From positions 1-64,000 of the forward strand of contig CADAYE010000011.1 of assembly GCA_902792085.1 (NCBI GenBank): a stretch of DNA of 64,000 bases. The letters run 5' to 3'. The notes under the pieces were generated by a model. That model was not told the DNA's origin. It did not search any database and worked only from the letters and a program-made list of their open reading frames with translations. The stretch is from an uncultured bacterium (lineage in GTDB: Bacteria > Cyanobacteriota > Vampirovibrionia > Gastranaerophilales > Gastranaerophilaceae). Below are positions 26,998 to 35,946 of this stretch, in pieces. The number at the start of each line of letters is the position of its first letter. The stretch's first letter is position 1. The translations under genes and the position numbers were made by a program.

Positions 26998-27420
26998 TTA
27001 TTTTACCCAAGGATTGTTTTGGGGGTTAACTAATTTTTTACCTGCAAAATAAAATTTTGGGCAGAATGTTCCGTCATATTGTCCGCCCTGAATTATATTA
27101 TCATCATTTACTTCAATGGTTTTTCTGCAATATTCAACCTTTGGGACCCCGCCTGCAGAAATTGAGGTTTCATTTCCTTTTTTGTCGGTAGATGTTATCG
27201 TAAGTCCTCCGACATACTCAACGTTGTTATCATAAGTTATCCATTCATACAATTTTCTACCTGCAATGTTTCGCTCATTATCCGGATAACCCCATTTTGA
27301 TATTAAAGAATCAAGTGAGTAACCTATCCAAGATTGTATGCACTTTTCCATGAAAAATTCCCACCCGAAAGCGTTTAATGGAATTAATATTAACAATGAT
27401 ATTAAAATAAACCTTTTCAT
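26998..27420 (-). CDS. Secreted unknown protein, 140 residues
   Basis: The signal peptide MKRFILISLLILIPLNAFG leads to a small domain with CIQSWIGYSLDSLISKWGYPDNE and AGRKLYEWITYD. This pattern resembles small SmpA-like exported proteins with a 'WxGxxxxxLxxxWGxPd' motif. Three further cysteines may form disulfides. It follows the AI-2E-type permease by 15 nt and has AAGGAT before its ATG. Confidence 0.72.
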   Translation of the reverse strand: MKRFILISLLILIPLNAFGWEFFMEKCIQSWIGYSLDSLISKWGYPDNERNIAGRKLYEWITYDNNVEYVGGLTITSTDKKGNETSISAGGVPKVEYCRKTIEVNDDNIIQGGQYDGTFCPKFYFAGKKLVNPQNNPWVK

Positions 27421-27435
27421 ATTATTTAATCCTTA

Positions 27436-28461
27436 TTATTCAATCGATTTCATATAAATTTCTTCTATCAAAACAACAGCCATAGCTGCTATTGCAGGAG
27501 CGAAGACCACTCCGATTATACCCAAGAATTTGGCGGCTAAAAATATAAATAAAAATACCAAAAGCGGATGAATATTCAATAACTTACTGAACACAAAAGG
27601 TCTTATGAAGTTATTTTCAATAAGTTGTGCAATCCCAAAAACTATTGCCGTGCCTAATAGTACCCAAGGTCCGAATTTATACACAGCAATAAGGCAAACA
27701 AAAAATGCAATCGTTGGACCTACAACAGGTACTATATCAAATACTGCGGAAATAAAACCTAATAACAGGGCATAATCAACTCTTAAAATCCAAAGGCCAA
27801 TTGTTACAACTATACCGATACCTGCCATGGTAGTAATTTGTGCAACAACATATCCGCCGATTTTTAAGGATATGGAATCGTAAATTTCAGATGTTCTTCT
27901 GCGCATAGGAACGGGGAACAACTTTAAAAAAGTATTTTTTATAATGTCTTTATCTACCATGAAATAATAAATTATCATTATTGATACAAGTATATAAACA
28001 AAAGCAGATCCAATGTTTTTACCGAAATTAATCGTTTCTGTTAAGACTTTTGAGGAAAAATCACCTGCGGATGCAATCATTCCGCCTATGTCCATATTTT
28101 CTATATGGCTTTTATTCAAAAACGGCGTATCCATTATTAATTTTTTAAATAATTCTGCATGTTGAGGAAAAGAATCAGCAAATGCTTTGATTTCGTTCGC
28201 ACCTATTATAATTAAAGGAACAAATAATAATCCTAAAATCAGTAATGAGCCTAATATTACCAGGGCACTTGCAGTTTCTCTTGACATTTTATTTGAGAGT
28301 TTTTGCACCAACGGCTCCATTGAACACGCAATTACAAATGATGCAAAAAACATTACTGCAATATCAGGAATTTTAGTAATAAATAGTAACAACAGAATTG
28401 CAACAATACCAAAAAAAACATTTTTTGGAGTCAAATATTTTTGTGAAAAAGCCGCAAACAT
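27436..28461 (-). CDS. AI-2E family transporter (PerM/YdiK type)
   Basis: The 341-residue inner-membrane protein has about eight hydrophobic segments and the family patterns VPLIIIGANEIKAF, the central soluble loop with KTFLKLFPVPMRRRTSEIY, and GFISAVFDIVPVVGPTIAF near residues 235-255. Members have been linked to autoinducer-2 export or Na+/H+ antiport, so the substrate is not assigned. AAAAGGAG precedes the ATG. The downstream secreted gene is probably co-transcribed. Confidence 0.9.
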   Translation of the reverse strand: MFAAFSQKYLTPKNVFFGIVAILLLLFITKIPDIAVMFFASFVIACSMEPLVQKLSNKMSRETASALVILGSLLILGLLFVPLIIIGANEIKAFADSFPQHAELFKKLIMDTPFLNKSHIENMDIGGMIASAGDFSSKVLTETINFGKNIGSAFVYILVSIMIIYYFMVDKDIIKNTFLKLFPVPMRRRTSEIYDSISLKIGGYVVAQITTMAGIGIVVTIGLWILRVDYALLLGFISAVFDIVPVVGPTIAFFVCLIAVYKFGPWVLLGTAIVFGIAQLIENNFIRPFVFSKLLNIHPLLVFLFIFLAAKFLGIIGVVFAPAIAAMAVVLIEEIYMKSIE

Positions 28462-28548
28462 TTTTATCTCCTTTTTTGTTACTTTACCATAAAATAAGAA
28501 ATCTTAACAAGCGATAAATATATTTGTTATTATGGTAAAATTTTTTTT

Positions 28549-28755
28549 ATGAAACAGGTATTGCTATTTTTTATAAAAATATATCAATGGTTTTCGAAAT
28601 TCACCCCGCCTGTATGCAGATTTACACCAACCTGCTCAGAGTATATGAAGCAGGCCATAATCAAATACGGGGTATTAAAAGGTCTTTGGCTCGGAATAAA
28701 AAGAATTTGCCGTTGTCATCCGGGAAATCCAGGAGGTTATGACCCTGTACCTTAA
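28549..28755 (+). CDS. yidD: Membrane protein insertion efficiency factor YidD
   Basis: The 68-residue protein matches YidD throughout: [53 protein letters not shown]. It aids YidC-dependent insertion at the inner membrane. A TGG-TAAAAT extended -10 ends 7 nt before the ATG and there is no ribosome-binding site, so the mRNA is probably leaderless. It overlaps the convergent folP end by 4 nt and is away from rnpA/yidC, its common neighbours. Confidence 0.95.
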   Translation: MKQVLLFFIKIYQWFSKFTPPVCRFTPTCSEYMKQAIIKYGVLKGLWLGIKRICRCHPGNPGGYDPVP

Positions 28756-29888
28756 TTTAAGATTTCAAGCAGTTTTTTGTGAATTTTTACATTATGAACT
28801 CTTATATAATCAATATTTTCATTGATTAAAATACTGTTTAGCGCAAGTGTATATAAATCTTTCTCTTCGTTTGAGGAATTAGGCATATCTAAAAGGCTCT
28901 TTCTTGAAACACCAAGCATCACAGGACAATCAAGTGATTGAAATTCTTTCCATCTTCGCAAAATTTCAAAATTTTGCTCTCTTGTCTTACCAAAACCTAT
29001 CCCGGCATCTATGATAATATTTTCTTTGGGTATTCCTTTTGATATCGCATAATCAATTTTATTTTTCAAAAATTTAAAAATATCGTCTGTCAGATTTTCA
29101 TATTCAGTATTTTTCTGCATATTTTCAGGTATTCCTTTAGTATGCTGAATAATAACTTTTAACCTGTGTTTAGCAACAATATCAGCCATATTTTTATCAA
29201 ATTCCAACCCCGAAACATCATTTATTACGGAAGCACCAAGACTTGCACAAACATCGGCAACTTCACTGTTTCTTGTATCAATGCTGATTGGTATGTTTAT
29301 TTTGTTTTTATTAATGTAATTTAGTACAGGAATAATTCTTTTTAACTGCTCATCTGCGCTAACTTCCTTTGCCCCCGGTTTTGTTGATTCCGCTCCGATA
29401 TCTATAATATCAGCGCCGTCACTTACAAGTTTATTCAGATGTTCGATTGCATCTTCGGTACTAAAATATTGTCCTCCATCAGAAAAAGAATCCGGGGTTA
29501 CATTCAATATACCCATTATTTTAGTTTTGACATAATTTTTTATGCAAATTTTTTCTTCTAATTTTTGCCCCAAATTCTTCAGACCAAAAGGCTGGAGTTG
29601 AAGTTTTTGTGCTATAGTTTTGAGTTGAGATAAATTCCCGCCCAAAATGCAATCAGATTTTTCAATTTGTCCTGTTATAACAAGTTTATGCGTAGCACAA
29701 TCTGCTCCGACAGACAGGGCAAGTTGTTTCAAAATATTTCCTTGTGCCGATGTTATACCGAAAATTTTAAAATTCAGATATTCAAATTTTTCTTTCCCTT
29801 TGAAAGCATACGAACTATCGTAACCAATATTTAAAAGTTCGGATTCAATGTTGTTTGTGTTTAATTTCTTTATTGTAAAATCTTTCAT
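28752..29888 (-). CDS. folP: Dihydropteroate synthase with N-terminal extension
   Basis: The enzyme condenses p-aminobenzoate with hydroxymethyl-dihydropterin diphosphate in folate synthesis. From the ATG at 29888 (GAGGGA upstream) there are 378 residues. The first ~115 form the extra domain seen in some DHPS proteins ([28 protein letters not shown]). The TIM barrel then starts with [18 protein letters not shown], followed by [19 protein letters not shown], and [22 protein letters not shown] lies near the end. An upstream in-frame codon at 29945 lacks a ribosome-binding site. Confidence 0.93.
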   Translation of the reverse strand: MKDFTIKKLNTNNIESELLNIGYDSSYAFKGKEKFEYLNFKIFGITSAQGNILKQLALSVGADCATHKLVITGQIEKSDCILGGNLSQLKTIAQKLQLQPFGLKNLGQKLEEKICIKNYVKTKIMGILNVTPDSFSDGGQYFSTEDAIEHLNKLVSDGADIIDIGAESTKPGAKEVSADEQLKRIIPVLNYINKNKINIPISIDTRNSEVADVCASLGASVINDVSGLEFDKNMADIVAKHRLKVIIQHTKGIPENMQKNTEYENLTDDIFKFLKNKIDYAISKGIPKENIIIDAGIGFGKTREQNFEILRRWKEFQSLDCPVMLGVSRKSLLDMPNSSNEEKDLYTLALNSILINENIDYIRVHNVKIHKKLLEILN

Positions 29889-29983
29889 AATTATTCCCTC
29901 ACTCGAATTTCCAACTTTCGCATATTGCTTAAGTTGAAATTCCACCCTCGCTCAAATGACATTGTAGACAAGGGCAACATTAC

Positions 29984-30022
29984 AAAAATCGCGCATAAGA
30001 TAAACTTAGCACGATTTTTTTT
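29984..30022 (-). terminator. Terminator after the 30041 gene
   Basis: On the minus strand an AATCG-GC-TAAG stem pairs with CTTA-GC-CGATT and is followed by a T-run. It lies about 20 nt after the stop codon of the 30041-30502 gene. Confidence 0.65.
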
Positions 30023-30040
30023 ATATTTCAATTTTATATT

Positions 30041-30502
30041 TTATGCCGGCATATCAAGTTTTTCTTTTAAATCAGAAACAGCGATTTTACCGTTTTTAGA
30101 CGCTTCGCCCAAACTTGAGATAAGTACAAATACGGCGGTTACACCACCAAATACCCCTGTAAGTTTTTTGGTAATCGGACTTTTTATAATCGGTCCGATA
30201 AATTTGGTATTTTCAAAACTTTTTAACCATTTGAATGCATGGCTGCCAAATTTTTTTGTGTCACGAACTAATTTTGCCCAAATTCCTGTTGCAATTTCAT
30301 TATTCTGAGCAGTCAATTTTGATGTTTTAATAATTCTTTCGTACATATTGCGAAGCATTGTGCCTCTTGATGTTCCGACATGAGCGGTAACCCCTGCCGC
30401 ACCTACACCGACCGCAATTTCTTGTGTCTCATGACGACGCTGTGCTCTTTGTTCAGGAGTTAGATTTGAGTGGAAATATCTTGGTCTTACCGTAGTGTCC
30501 AT
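30041..30502 (-). CDS. Unknown protein with Gly/Ala-rich hydrophobic segments
   Basis: This 153-residue basic protein has two hydrophobic, small-residue-rich stretches (IAVGVGAAGVTAHVG and GVFGGVTAVFVLISSLGEA) that could insert in membranes. There is no signal peptide and no known domain. Its ATG overlaps the stop codon of the upstream gene (TAATG), implying coupled translation with the leader-motif protein. Confidence 0.7.
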   Translation of the reverse strand: MDTTVRPRYFHSNLTPEQRAQRRHETQEIAVGVGAAGVTAHVGTSRGTMLRNMYERIIKTSKLTAQNNEIATGIWAKLVRDTKKFGSHAFKWLKSFENTKFIGPIIKSPITKKLTGVFGGVTAVFVLISSLGEASKNGKIAVSDLKEKLDMPA

Positions 30503-31104
30503 TATATTTCACCACTTTCCTGTTCGGATTTTTCAACTGCTTTTGCATAAGCACTTGCAACACCTGAGCCTACCCCTAAGCCTGTCGCAGTTCTTGCAGT
30601 TGCTTTATCAAATACTTCTTCGCTTTTAAATGGATTTAATTTATTTAAAAACTCTTTAACTGCCTTAATCGATTTTTTAGCAAAATCCACAATTTTTTGA
30701 CCTTTTTCTTTGCCAAATAATTTTCTTACTGTATTGGCAGCATAATGTTTTAAAGTCTTAAGACCCTTGCTTGCATATTCTCCCATAGGTTTAAAACCTG
30801 AAATAGCACTTTGTACCATTTTATTGCTTGCAAGTTTATTAAATGTATTTTTACCGCAAGTTGCACTTGCTATCGTTGCACATGCTACTGTAAAACCTGC
30901 TATTAGCGCATCAGTAACAACATTTGCAGCTTTTAAAAACTTCTTCATTCCGCCCGGCAACCTATTATCATCGATTAAACCTTCGATTTCGTGTTTTTGT
31001 TGTTCGAAAAATTCTCTGTCATCTTCAAAAGATTGTCTGTCATTTCTTTGAAAATTGACTCTTTGAGAATAAGTATTTATTGATACCGGTTGAACTGTCA
31101 ACAT
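30502..31104 (-). CDS. Unknown protein with N-terminal leader motif (VNFQR)
   Basis: The start is placed at 31104 (MLTVQPVSINTYSQ), 7 nt after GGAG. The upstream GTG overlaps that site. The N-terminus carries the short leader and V-N-F-Q box seen in other unknown proteins here. One hydrophobic segment (ALIAGFTVACATIASATCG) lies near residue 60, then basic helical regions and a Gly-rich patch (GLGVGSGVASAYAKA) near the C-terminus. It is coupled by a 1-nt overlap to the next gene. The function is unknown. Confidence 0.72.
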   Translation of the reverse strand: MLTVQPVSINTYSQRVNFQRNDRQSFEDDREFFEQQKHEIEGLIDDNRLPGGMKKFLKAANVVTDALIAGFTVACATIASATCGKNTFNKLASNKMVQSAISGFKPMGEYASKGLKTLKHYAANTVRKLFGKEKGQKIVDFAKKSIKAVKEFLNKLNPFKSEEVFDKATARTATGLGVGSGVASAYAKAVEKSEQESGEI

Positions 31105-31266
31105 ATTATTTCTCCACACTATTTATAAATTACTGTTTGACTTTAGTAAAAACGCAGAAAATAATTTTTGCTACCATGCTTCACAATTTGTTACATTCCT
31201 ACACACATATTATTTCACATGATAATTCGTTTGTAAAGTGCTTTAGGGCAAAATAGTAATTAATAA

Positions 31267-32187
31267 TTAATTAAATTTTGCACCCTGATATGAATTTCTT
31301 TTCAAAAATTCTCTATCAATTTTATTTAAACAATCGAGTTTGGCTCCAAGCCATCTCGGTGCAATCAAAGTTTTACGAAACCCGTTCCCTGCAAGGCGGT
31401 GAATAGTCGTTTCTGGGGGCAAAAATTCAAGAAAATCACAAACAATGCTTACATATTCATCTTCGCTCATAAAATCAATTTCTTTATTTTCGTACATTTG
31501 TGCTAATTTTGTTCCCTGAAGTGCGCAAAGCATGTGAATTTTTATACCGTCAATTTTCAACTTAGCAAGTCTTTCTGCGGTCTGCAGGATTTCATCACGG
31601 CTTTCCCACAAGCCGAAAATCACATGTACGCAAACATTTATTCCCTTTTCTTTTGTTCTTTCGTAGGCTCTTAAAAAGCAGTCATAATCATGTCCTCTGT
31701 TGATTTTTAGCAGAGTTTTGTTGTGTGATGATTGCAAGCCGTATTCAAGCCATGTGTAATAATCTTTTGAAATATCTGAAATTAACCCGAGTTTATCTTC
31801 ATCCACACAATCAGGCCTTGTTCCGATTGAAATTCCGACAATATCAGGATTGCATAACGAAGCCTTATATATTTTTTCAAGTTCATTTACTGGGCGGTAA
31901 GTATTAGTATAAGCTTGAAAATAGGACATAAATTTTTCAGCCCTGAACCTTGAAGAAAGAGTTTTTATTCCTTCTTCGACCTGATTTTCTATACTCAAAA
32001 GATTTGAATGTGCCTGAGAAAAACTGCCTGAATCGTCACAAAAAATACAACCGCCTTTAGAGATTGTACCGTCACGGTTCGGGCATGAAAATCCAGCATC
32101 AATGGTTATTTTATAAACCTTTGCGCCAAAAAGATTTTTCAAATACGCACTAAACTGGTTGTATCGTTTATCTGTGTTGTTAAACAT
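31267..32187 (-). CDS. Radical SAM protein, TIGR01212/YhcC type
   Basis: The 306-residue protein starts RYNQFSAYLKNLFGAKVYKI and carries the Fe-S motif CPNRDGTISKGGCIFC (C-x11-C-x2-C near residue 31). Other family patterns are QAYTNTY, IGTRPDC, WLEYGLQSSHN, NRGHDYDCF and HVIFGLWES. The family uses S-adenosylmethionine radicals and is broadly conserved, with no settled substrate that I can state. The leader contains a TGATAAG/CTTATCA hairpin just before the start. Confidence 0.9.
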   Translation of the reverse strand: MFNNTDKRYNQFSAYLKNLFGAKVYKITIDAGFSCPNRDGTISKGGCIFCDDSGSFSQAHSNLLSIENQVEEGIKTLSSRFRAEKFMSYFQAYTNTYRPVNELEKIYKASLCNPDIVGISIGTRPDCVDEDKLGLISDISKDYYTWLEYGLQSSHNKTLLKINRGHDYDCFLRAYERTKEKGINVCVHVIFGLWESRDEILQTAERLAKLKIDGIKIHMLCALQGTKLAQMYENKEIDFMSEDEYVSIVCDFLEFLPPETTIHRLAGNGFRKTLIAPRWLGAKLDCLNKIDREFLKRNSYQGAKFN

Positions 32188-32202
32188 ATTAAAATCTTAA
32201 GA

Positions 32203-32218
32203 TGATAAGTTCTTATCA
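32203..32218. promoter_or_regulatory. Hairpin or operator in the radical SAM leader
   Basis: TGATAAG and CTTATCA are separated by two bases and lie about 15 bp before the start codon at 32187. Further upstream, AGTTCGTT/AACGAACT and AAGTTT/AAACTT pairs nest in a larger structured leader (about 32225-32290). Confidence 0.45.
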
Positions 32219-32331
32219 GGTTATTGGGTAAGTTTAAAGTTCGTTACGATTATTAATGGATTTGAAACGAACTCTTGCAAACTTTCAAACTCTCAAACCT
32301 GCCAACTCACTATGAAATAAACTTAATGACT

Positions 32332-32496
32332 TTATTTACTTTCTTCATCATAAATCGGATAAACATAGTGTTCGCCGCATTGAGGACAAACAACTTCTTG
32401 CTGTTTTCCGTCTTCCACTTGAGCAACTTCAAATAAACATTTGCATCCTGACTGAACGCATCTTATAGCCAATGTAGGTCTGATTAATCTTGCCAT
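32332..32496 (-). CDS. Small zinc-ribbon protein, 54 residues
   Basis: From the ATG at 32496 (GGAGGG upstream) the protein is MARLIRPTLAIRCVQSG with CVQSGCKC and CPQCGEHY. Two cysteine pairs suggest a single zinc ribbon. The acidic C-terminus is YPIYDEESK. The open frame continues upstream to 32595 but without a ribosome-binding site. A nucleic-acid- or protein-binding accessory role is plausible but unassigned. Confidence 0.78.
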   Translation of the reverse strand: MARLIRPTLAIRCVQSGCKCLFEVAQVEDGKQQEVVCPQCGEHYVYPIYDEESK

Positions 32497-32637
32497 ATAA
32501 AATTCCCTCCTGTTTGAGTAAATTGTAGCACACTTTTTGATGTAAGTCCATAAATTATTTAACTCACAGTTGTATATGCCATGTAATTTGTACATAAAAA
32601 ATATTATCTGAATATCTCGCTAAGATATTCTAATTAT

Positions 32638-33060
32638 GTTCATTTCTTTTCTTTTGTTTGCGAGGCAAAAGAAAAGAAATGAACCAAAGAAAAGAAAACT
32701 TCGCTGATTACAATACCGCCTTTGGCGGCATAAGACTGCTGACGCAGTAATATATGTTTTTGCCTGTCGGCAAAAATCACTTAGCGCTCTTGTTTGTTCG
32801 CAATAAACGGCACCGCTCGCAATTAGGCAGAATATTCATTACTGCCATAATTGCTCGACTGTCGCTATTGCTCCTGCCTCTGCTCACTCACGCTAGGCGC
32901 CTGATTGATTTTTGTCCGTAAGGACAAAAATGTATGAACATTCTTATACTTATATCTTATGCACGGAGCAATGCCGTCAGGCATTGCAGTGAAATAGCGT
33001 ATTTTCTCTTTCTTGGTTCATTCTTTCTCTTTTCATCGCAAGAAAAGAGAAAGAATGAAC
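32638..33060. repeat. 423-bp hairpin-rich repeat element with inverted terminal hairpins
   Basis: A perfect 19-bp hairpin (32638-32656/32666-32684) faces, in opposite orientation, another perfect 19-bp hairpin (33016-33034/33042-33060). Between them are several small hairpins: CCGCC/GGCGG, CTGC/GCAG, TTTTTGCC/GGCAAAAA, TTTTTGTCC/GGACAAAAA and ATGCC/GGCAT. The right ~160 bp recur at 1-155. Stem sequences differ between copies but stay fully paired. No reading frame of note exists. With its flanks it fills the 32497-33202 gap. Confidence 0.85.
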
Positions 33061-33120
33061 ATACAAATAATATTTTTTATGTACAAAACAGGTAACTAAT
33101 TAATTGACATGCACAGCAAT

Positions 33121-33150
33121 TACATGCTACTGTAAAATAGCATATAATTA
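33121..33150. repeat. Single end of the 152-bp inverted-repeat element
   Basis: The reverse complement of this block matches the left end at 19267 at 28 of 30 positions by eye. No partner end is visible nearby, so it is a remnant. Confidence 0.7.
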
Positions 33151-33202
33151 CCAAAATTTTATATTTTACAGGCATGTATATTAAAAAGAATAGGAGTGAT
33201 AT

Positions 33203-33901
33203 ATGAAAAAAATACTTTTTGGTGTGTTGATATTATTTAGTTTTGCACAAATGACTTTTGCATCGCAAATTTCGTGTGATAAAAGTGGTTTTGTTCCTGT
33301 ATATACGCTAATTGATGATGCTGTTTATGATATAAGGTATTATTCATCATACAATTTCACGGGAAACAGGATAAACGGTTACAAAGCGCCTGTTGCATAT
33401 TTGACAAAAGAGGGTGCGAATGCTCTGTCTGCTGCGGCAAAGGATTTGAGAAAAAAAGGTTACAGACTTTTAATTTGGGACAGTTACAGACCGCAGAAGG
33501 CTGTTGATAATTTTGTAGAATGGATAAATAACCCCAATGATGAGGGAGACAAATCTTTTTATCCCGAACTTAAAAAATCTGATTTGCTCAAAGGTCAATA
33601 CATAATGGCAAAATCAGGGCATACAAGAGGTTCAACGATAGATTTAACATTGATAAATAAAGACGGTTCTTTTGTTGATATGGGTGGAACTTTTGATTTG
33701 TTCAGTGAAATTTCTCATCCGAATTACAAAAAAATAACTAAAGAGCAAAAGAAAAACAGAAAAATTTTGCATGATGCCATGATAAAAGCGGGGTTTAAGG
33801 GTATAGATTCTGAATGGTGGCATTTCACTTTAGAAAATGAGCCATATCCTGATACTTATTTTGATTTTGATGTAGATGTGCCAAATTCAGCAGAAAATTA
33901 A
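33203..33901 (+). CDS. Secreted D-alanyl-D-alanine dipeptidase, VanX/DdpX-like
   Basis: This is a zinc dipeptidase cleaving D-Ala-D-Ala in the periplasm. The 232-residue protein has a signal peptide (MKKILFGVLILFSFAQMTFA). Metal and catalytic motifs are SGHTRGSTIDLTL (SxHxxGxxxD) near residue 138 and EWWHFTL near residue 212, with the substrate-binding Arg in WDSYRPQKAV. The family also serves peptidoglycan turnover. No vanHA-type genes adjoin it, so turnover is more likely than glycopeptide resistance. AGGAG precedes the ATG, and a BioG-like gene follows 17 nt later. Confidence 0.92.
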   Translation: MKKILFGVLILFSFAQMTFASQISCDKSGFVPVYTLIDDAVYDIRYYSSYNFTGNRINGYKAPVAYLTKEGANALSAAAKDLRKKGYRLLIWDSYRPQKAVDNFVEWINNPNDEGDKSFYPELKKSDLLKGQYIMAKSGHTRGSTIDLTLINKDGSFVDMGGTFDLFSEISHPNYKKITKEQKKNRKILHDAMIKAGFKGIDSEWWHFTLENEPYPDTYFDFDVDVPNSAEN

Positions 33902-33918
33902 AAAAGAGGATTTTTATT

Positions 33919-34551
33919 TTGCAAAATTATTTAATAAATAGAAATTCTGACAGACTATTAATCTTTTTTACCGGCTGGGGTTGCGATGAGTATGAATTTG
34001 AGCATCTGCAATCTGATAGTGATGTTTTAATTTTGTACGATTATTGCGATTTGAGTTTGAATTTTGATTTTTCAGGGTATAAAAAGTTTGAATTGTTGGC
34101 ATTTTCGGCAGGCGTGTTTGTGGCATCTGTTATGAAATTTGATTTTGAAGCAGATAAAAAAGTTGCGTTAAACGGGAACCCGTATTTGTTTGATGAAAAA
34201 TTGGGTTTGTCAAAAGAAATTCAGAATATTTTATATAATATAACCGAGGAAACGGCTGAAGATTTTGGGAAAAATTATCTTGTCAAAACTGACAAGGAGT
34301 GGGCAAATTTTCATCCTTCAAGACGAACATTGGAAAGTTGTAAAACGGAGTTTGACTGTTTAAAAAAAATATACCAGCAGAATTATCAAAAAATAGAAGA
34401 TATTTTTGATACTGCTTTTGTCGGCGGAGATGACAGAATATTTGATGTAGAAATTCAAAAAGAGTTTTACGGTGACAGGTTAAAAATCATAGAAAATGCG
34501 CGCCACAATTTATTTTTCAGAGTAAACAGTTATGAAGAATTTTTCATTTAG
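33919..34551 (+). CDS. bioG: BioG-like pimeloyl-ACP methyl esterase family protein (DUF452)
   Basis: The 210-residue alpha/beta hydrolase starts with TTG, with AGAGGA 9 nt upstream. The family opening LLIFFTGWGCDEYEF and the nucleophile elbow LLAFSAGVFVA match BioG, which frees pimeloyl-ACP for biotin synthesis. A candidate acid (GGDDRIFD) and His (ENARHNLFF) lie near the C-terminus. No other biotin gene is adjacent. The function is inferred from family resemblance. Confidence 0.8.
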   Translation: MQNYLINRNSDRLLIFFTGWGCDEYEFEHLQSDSDVLILYDYCDLSLNFDFSGYKKFELLAFSAGVFVASVMKFDFEADKKVALNGNPYLFDEKLGLSKEIQNILYNITEETAEDFGKNYLVKTDKEWANFHPSRRTLESCKTEFDCLKKIYQQNYQKIEDIFDTAFVGGDDRIFDVEIQKEFYGDRLKIIENARHNLFFRVNSYEEFFI

Positions 34552-34633
34552 CGGAAAATGTGAAAAATTGAACATTTTTCGATTTGGTTCTGAAAGAACT
34601 GCGTAGGCGAATTACCTGTGAGGGCAATAAAAA

Positions 34634-34707
34634 TAGCAAGGGAGAGATTCGAACTCTCGACCTCACGGGTATGAGCCGTGCGCTCTCACCAGCTGAGCTA
34701 CCTTGCC
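34634..34707 (-). tRNA. tRNA with CAT anticodon (Met; Ile2 not excluded)
   Basis: On the minus strand the acceptor GGCAAGG pairs with CCTTGCT (first pair G-U), with a D-arm GCTCAGCTGGTGAGAGC, anticodon loop around CTCATAC and T-arm GAGAGTTCGAATCTCTC. CCA is not encoded. Elongator Met and lysidine-modified Ile2 share the anticodon and cannot be separated with certainty by eye. The initiator is unlikely because no GGG/CCC anticodon-stem pairs are seen. Confidence 0.93.
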
Positions 34708-34807
34708 ATAAATCTTTTCTATTTACTGGTATGTCAATCTTGCCACAAACATCTTTTTTTATCAAGTATTTTTTGAATATTTAATTTTATGTTATAATTT
34801 CCTCATT

Positions 34808-35230
34808 ATGAAACACACATTTGAACAAAAAGTATATTTTTCTGATACCGATAATTACGGTGTAGTTTGGCATGGTTCGTACCTGCGCTGGATGGAAATG
34901 GGCAGAGTTGATTATTGTGCTCAGGAAGGTTATACCCTCAAAGAACTTGAAAAAATGGATATTTTACTCCCTGTTTCAAGCATAAATATCAAATATAAGG
35001 CCAGTGCAAAATTAGAAGATATCGTAATTATTGAAACGGAAATATCAAAATTTAACGGATTAACTGCAACATTCAAGCAAGTTATTAAATCTAAAGAAAC
35101 TAATCAGGTATATATAACCGCAGAAGTTGTAATTGTTGCGGTACATTCTGACGGAAAACTCTACCGCAGAATCCCTGAACCGCTTAATTCAATTTTTGAA
35201 AAGGAAGTTAAATGTCAGGAACTCGTTTAA
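34808..35230 (+). CDS. Acyl-CoA thioesterase, 4HBT/YbgC family
   Basis: The 140-residue hotdog-fold protein has the catalytic region YFSDTDNYGVVWHGSYLRWMEMGRVDYC, with Asp in the SDTD segment. It hydrolyses acyl-CoA or acyl-ACP thioesters. A TGT-TATAAT extended -10 ends 9 nt before the ATG, without a ribosome-binding site, so the leader would be only a few bases. The 3' end overlaps the pseudouridine synthase gene by 19 nt, and coaE follows, forming a three-gene operon. Confidence 0.9.
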   Translation: MKHTFEQKVYFSDTDNYGVVWHGSYLRWMEMGRVDYCAQEGYTLKELEKMDILLPVSSINIKYKASAKLEDIVIIETEISKFNGLTATFKQVIKSKETNQVYITAEVVIVAVHSDGKLYRRIPEPLNSIFEKEVKCQELV

Positions 35231-35946
35231 ATAAATACATTGCATCAAGCGGTCTTTGTTCTCGTCGTAAGGCGGATGAACTCATTGAGTCAGGAGTTGT
35301 TATGGTTAATGGCAAAACTATAACAGAACTTGGTTACAGCGTTGCGCCAAAAGACAAAGTGTTTGTTAATAAACAACTTATTCACCCTGTCAAACACGAA
35401 TATTACAGATTTTATAAACCTGCAGGTTATATCACAACTTCTGACGATGAAAAAGGGCGCAAAACGATTTATGATTTACTGCCGGAAAAACTGCATAATT
35501 TAAAGCCTGTCGGCAGATTAGACAGAGAATCAACAGGGCTTTTAATTCTTACAAATGACGGTGATTTGATTAATGAATTAACTCACCCCAGTGCAAAAGT
35601 GCCAAAACTATACAGAGTTACAATAAACGGTAAAATTACCAATAATGATATTGATACAATGTATAAAGGTATTGAAATTGAAGAAGGCAAAAAGGCTTAC
35701 GCTGAAGTTAGCGTGCTTGAAATAGATAACAATCATACAACAATGGAAATTTTGCTTTATCAGGGTATGAATCGTCAAATCCGTAAAATGTTTGAGCATT
35801 TGGGGTTTGAAGTAGTGTCGCTAAAACGCATACAGCATGCGACATTAAATCTTGACGGACTTAAAAGAGGTGAATTTAAACCGATAAAGCCTCAGCAGAT
35901 AAAAGAGTTAAAGAATTTTTTAAACAGGATAGCAAATAAAAAATGA
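35212..35946 (+). CDS. Pseudouridine synthase, RsuA/RluB/RluF family
   Basis: It converts specific rRNA uridines to pseudouridine. The 244-residue protein has an N-terminal S4 domain (RLNKYIASSGLCSRRKADELIESG) and the catalytic motif GRLDRESTGLLILTNDG with the essential Asp near residue 104. QGMNRQIRKMF lies near the end. The exact rRNA target is not assignable; RluB-like is most likely. It overlaps both neighbours (19 nt and 4 nt). Confidence 0.92.
   Translation: MSGTRLNKYIASSGLCSRRKADELIESGVVMVNGKTITELGYSVAPKDKVFVNKQLIHPVKHEYYRFYKPAGYITTSDDEKGRKTIYDLLPEKLHNLKPVGRLDRESTGLLILTNDGDLINELTHPSAKVPKLYRVTINGKITNNDIDTMYKGIEIEEGKKAYAEVSVLEIDNNHTTMEILLYQGMNRQIRKMFEHLGFEVVSLKRIQHATLNLDGLKRGEFKPIKPQQIKELKNFLNRIANKK

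Noticed and set aside
27436-28461. Quorum-sensing autoinducer-2 exporter
   Set aside because: The family name is historical and members have other proposed substrates. No luxS or lsr genes are in the window, so only the family is assigned.
33203-33901. Glycopeptide-resistance operon (VanX)
   Set aside because: No vanH, vanA/B ligase or vanRS genes adjoin it. A signal peptide and the BioG-like neighbour fit a DdpX-type peptidoglycan turnover enzyme.
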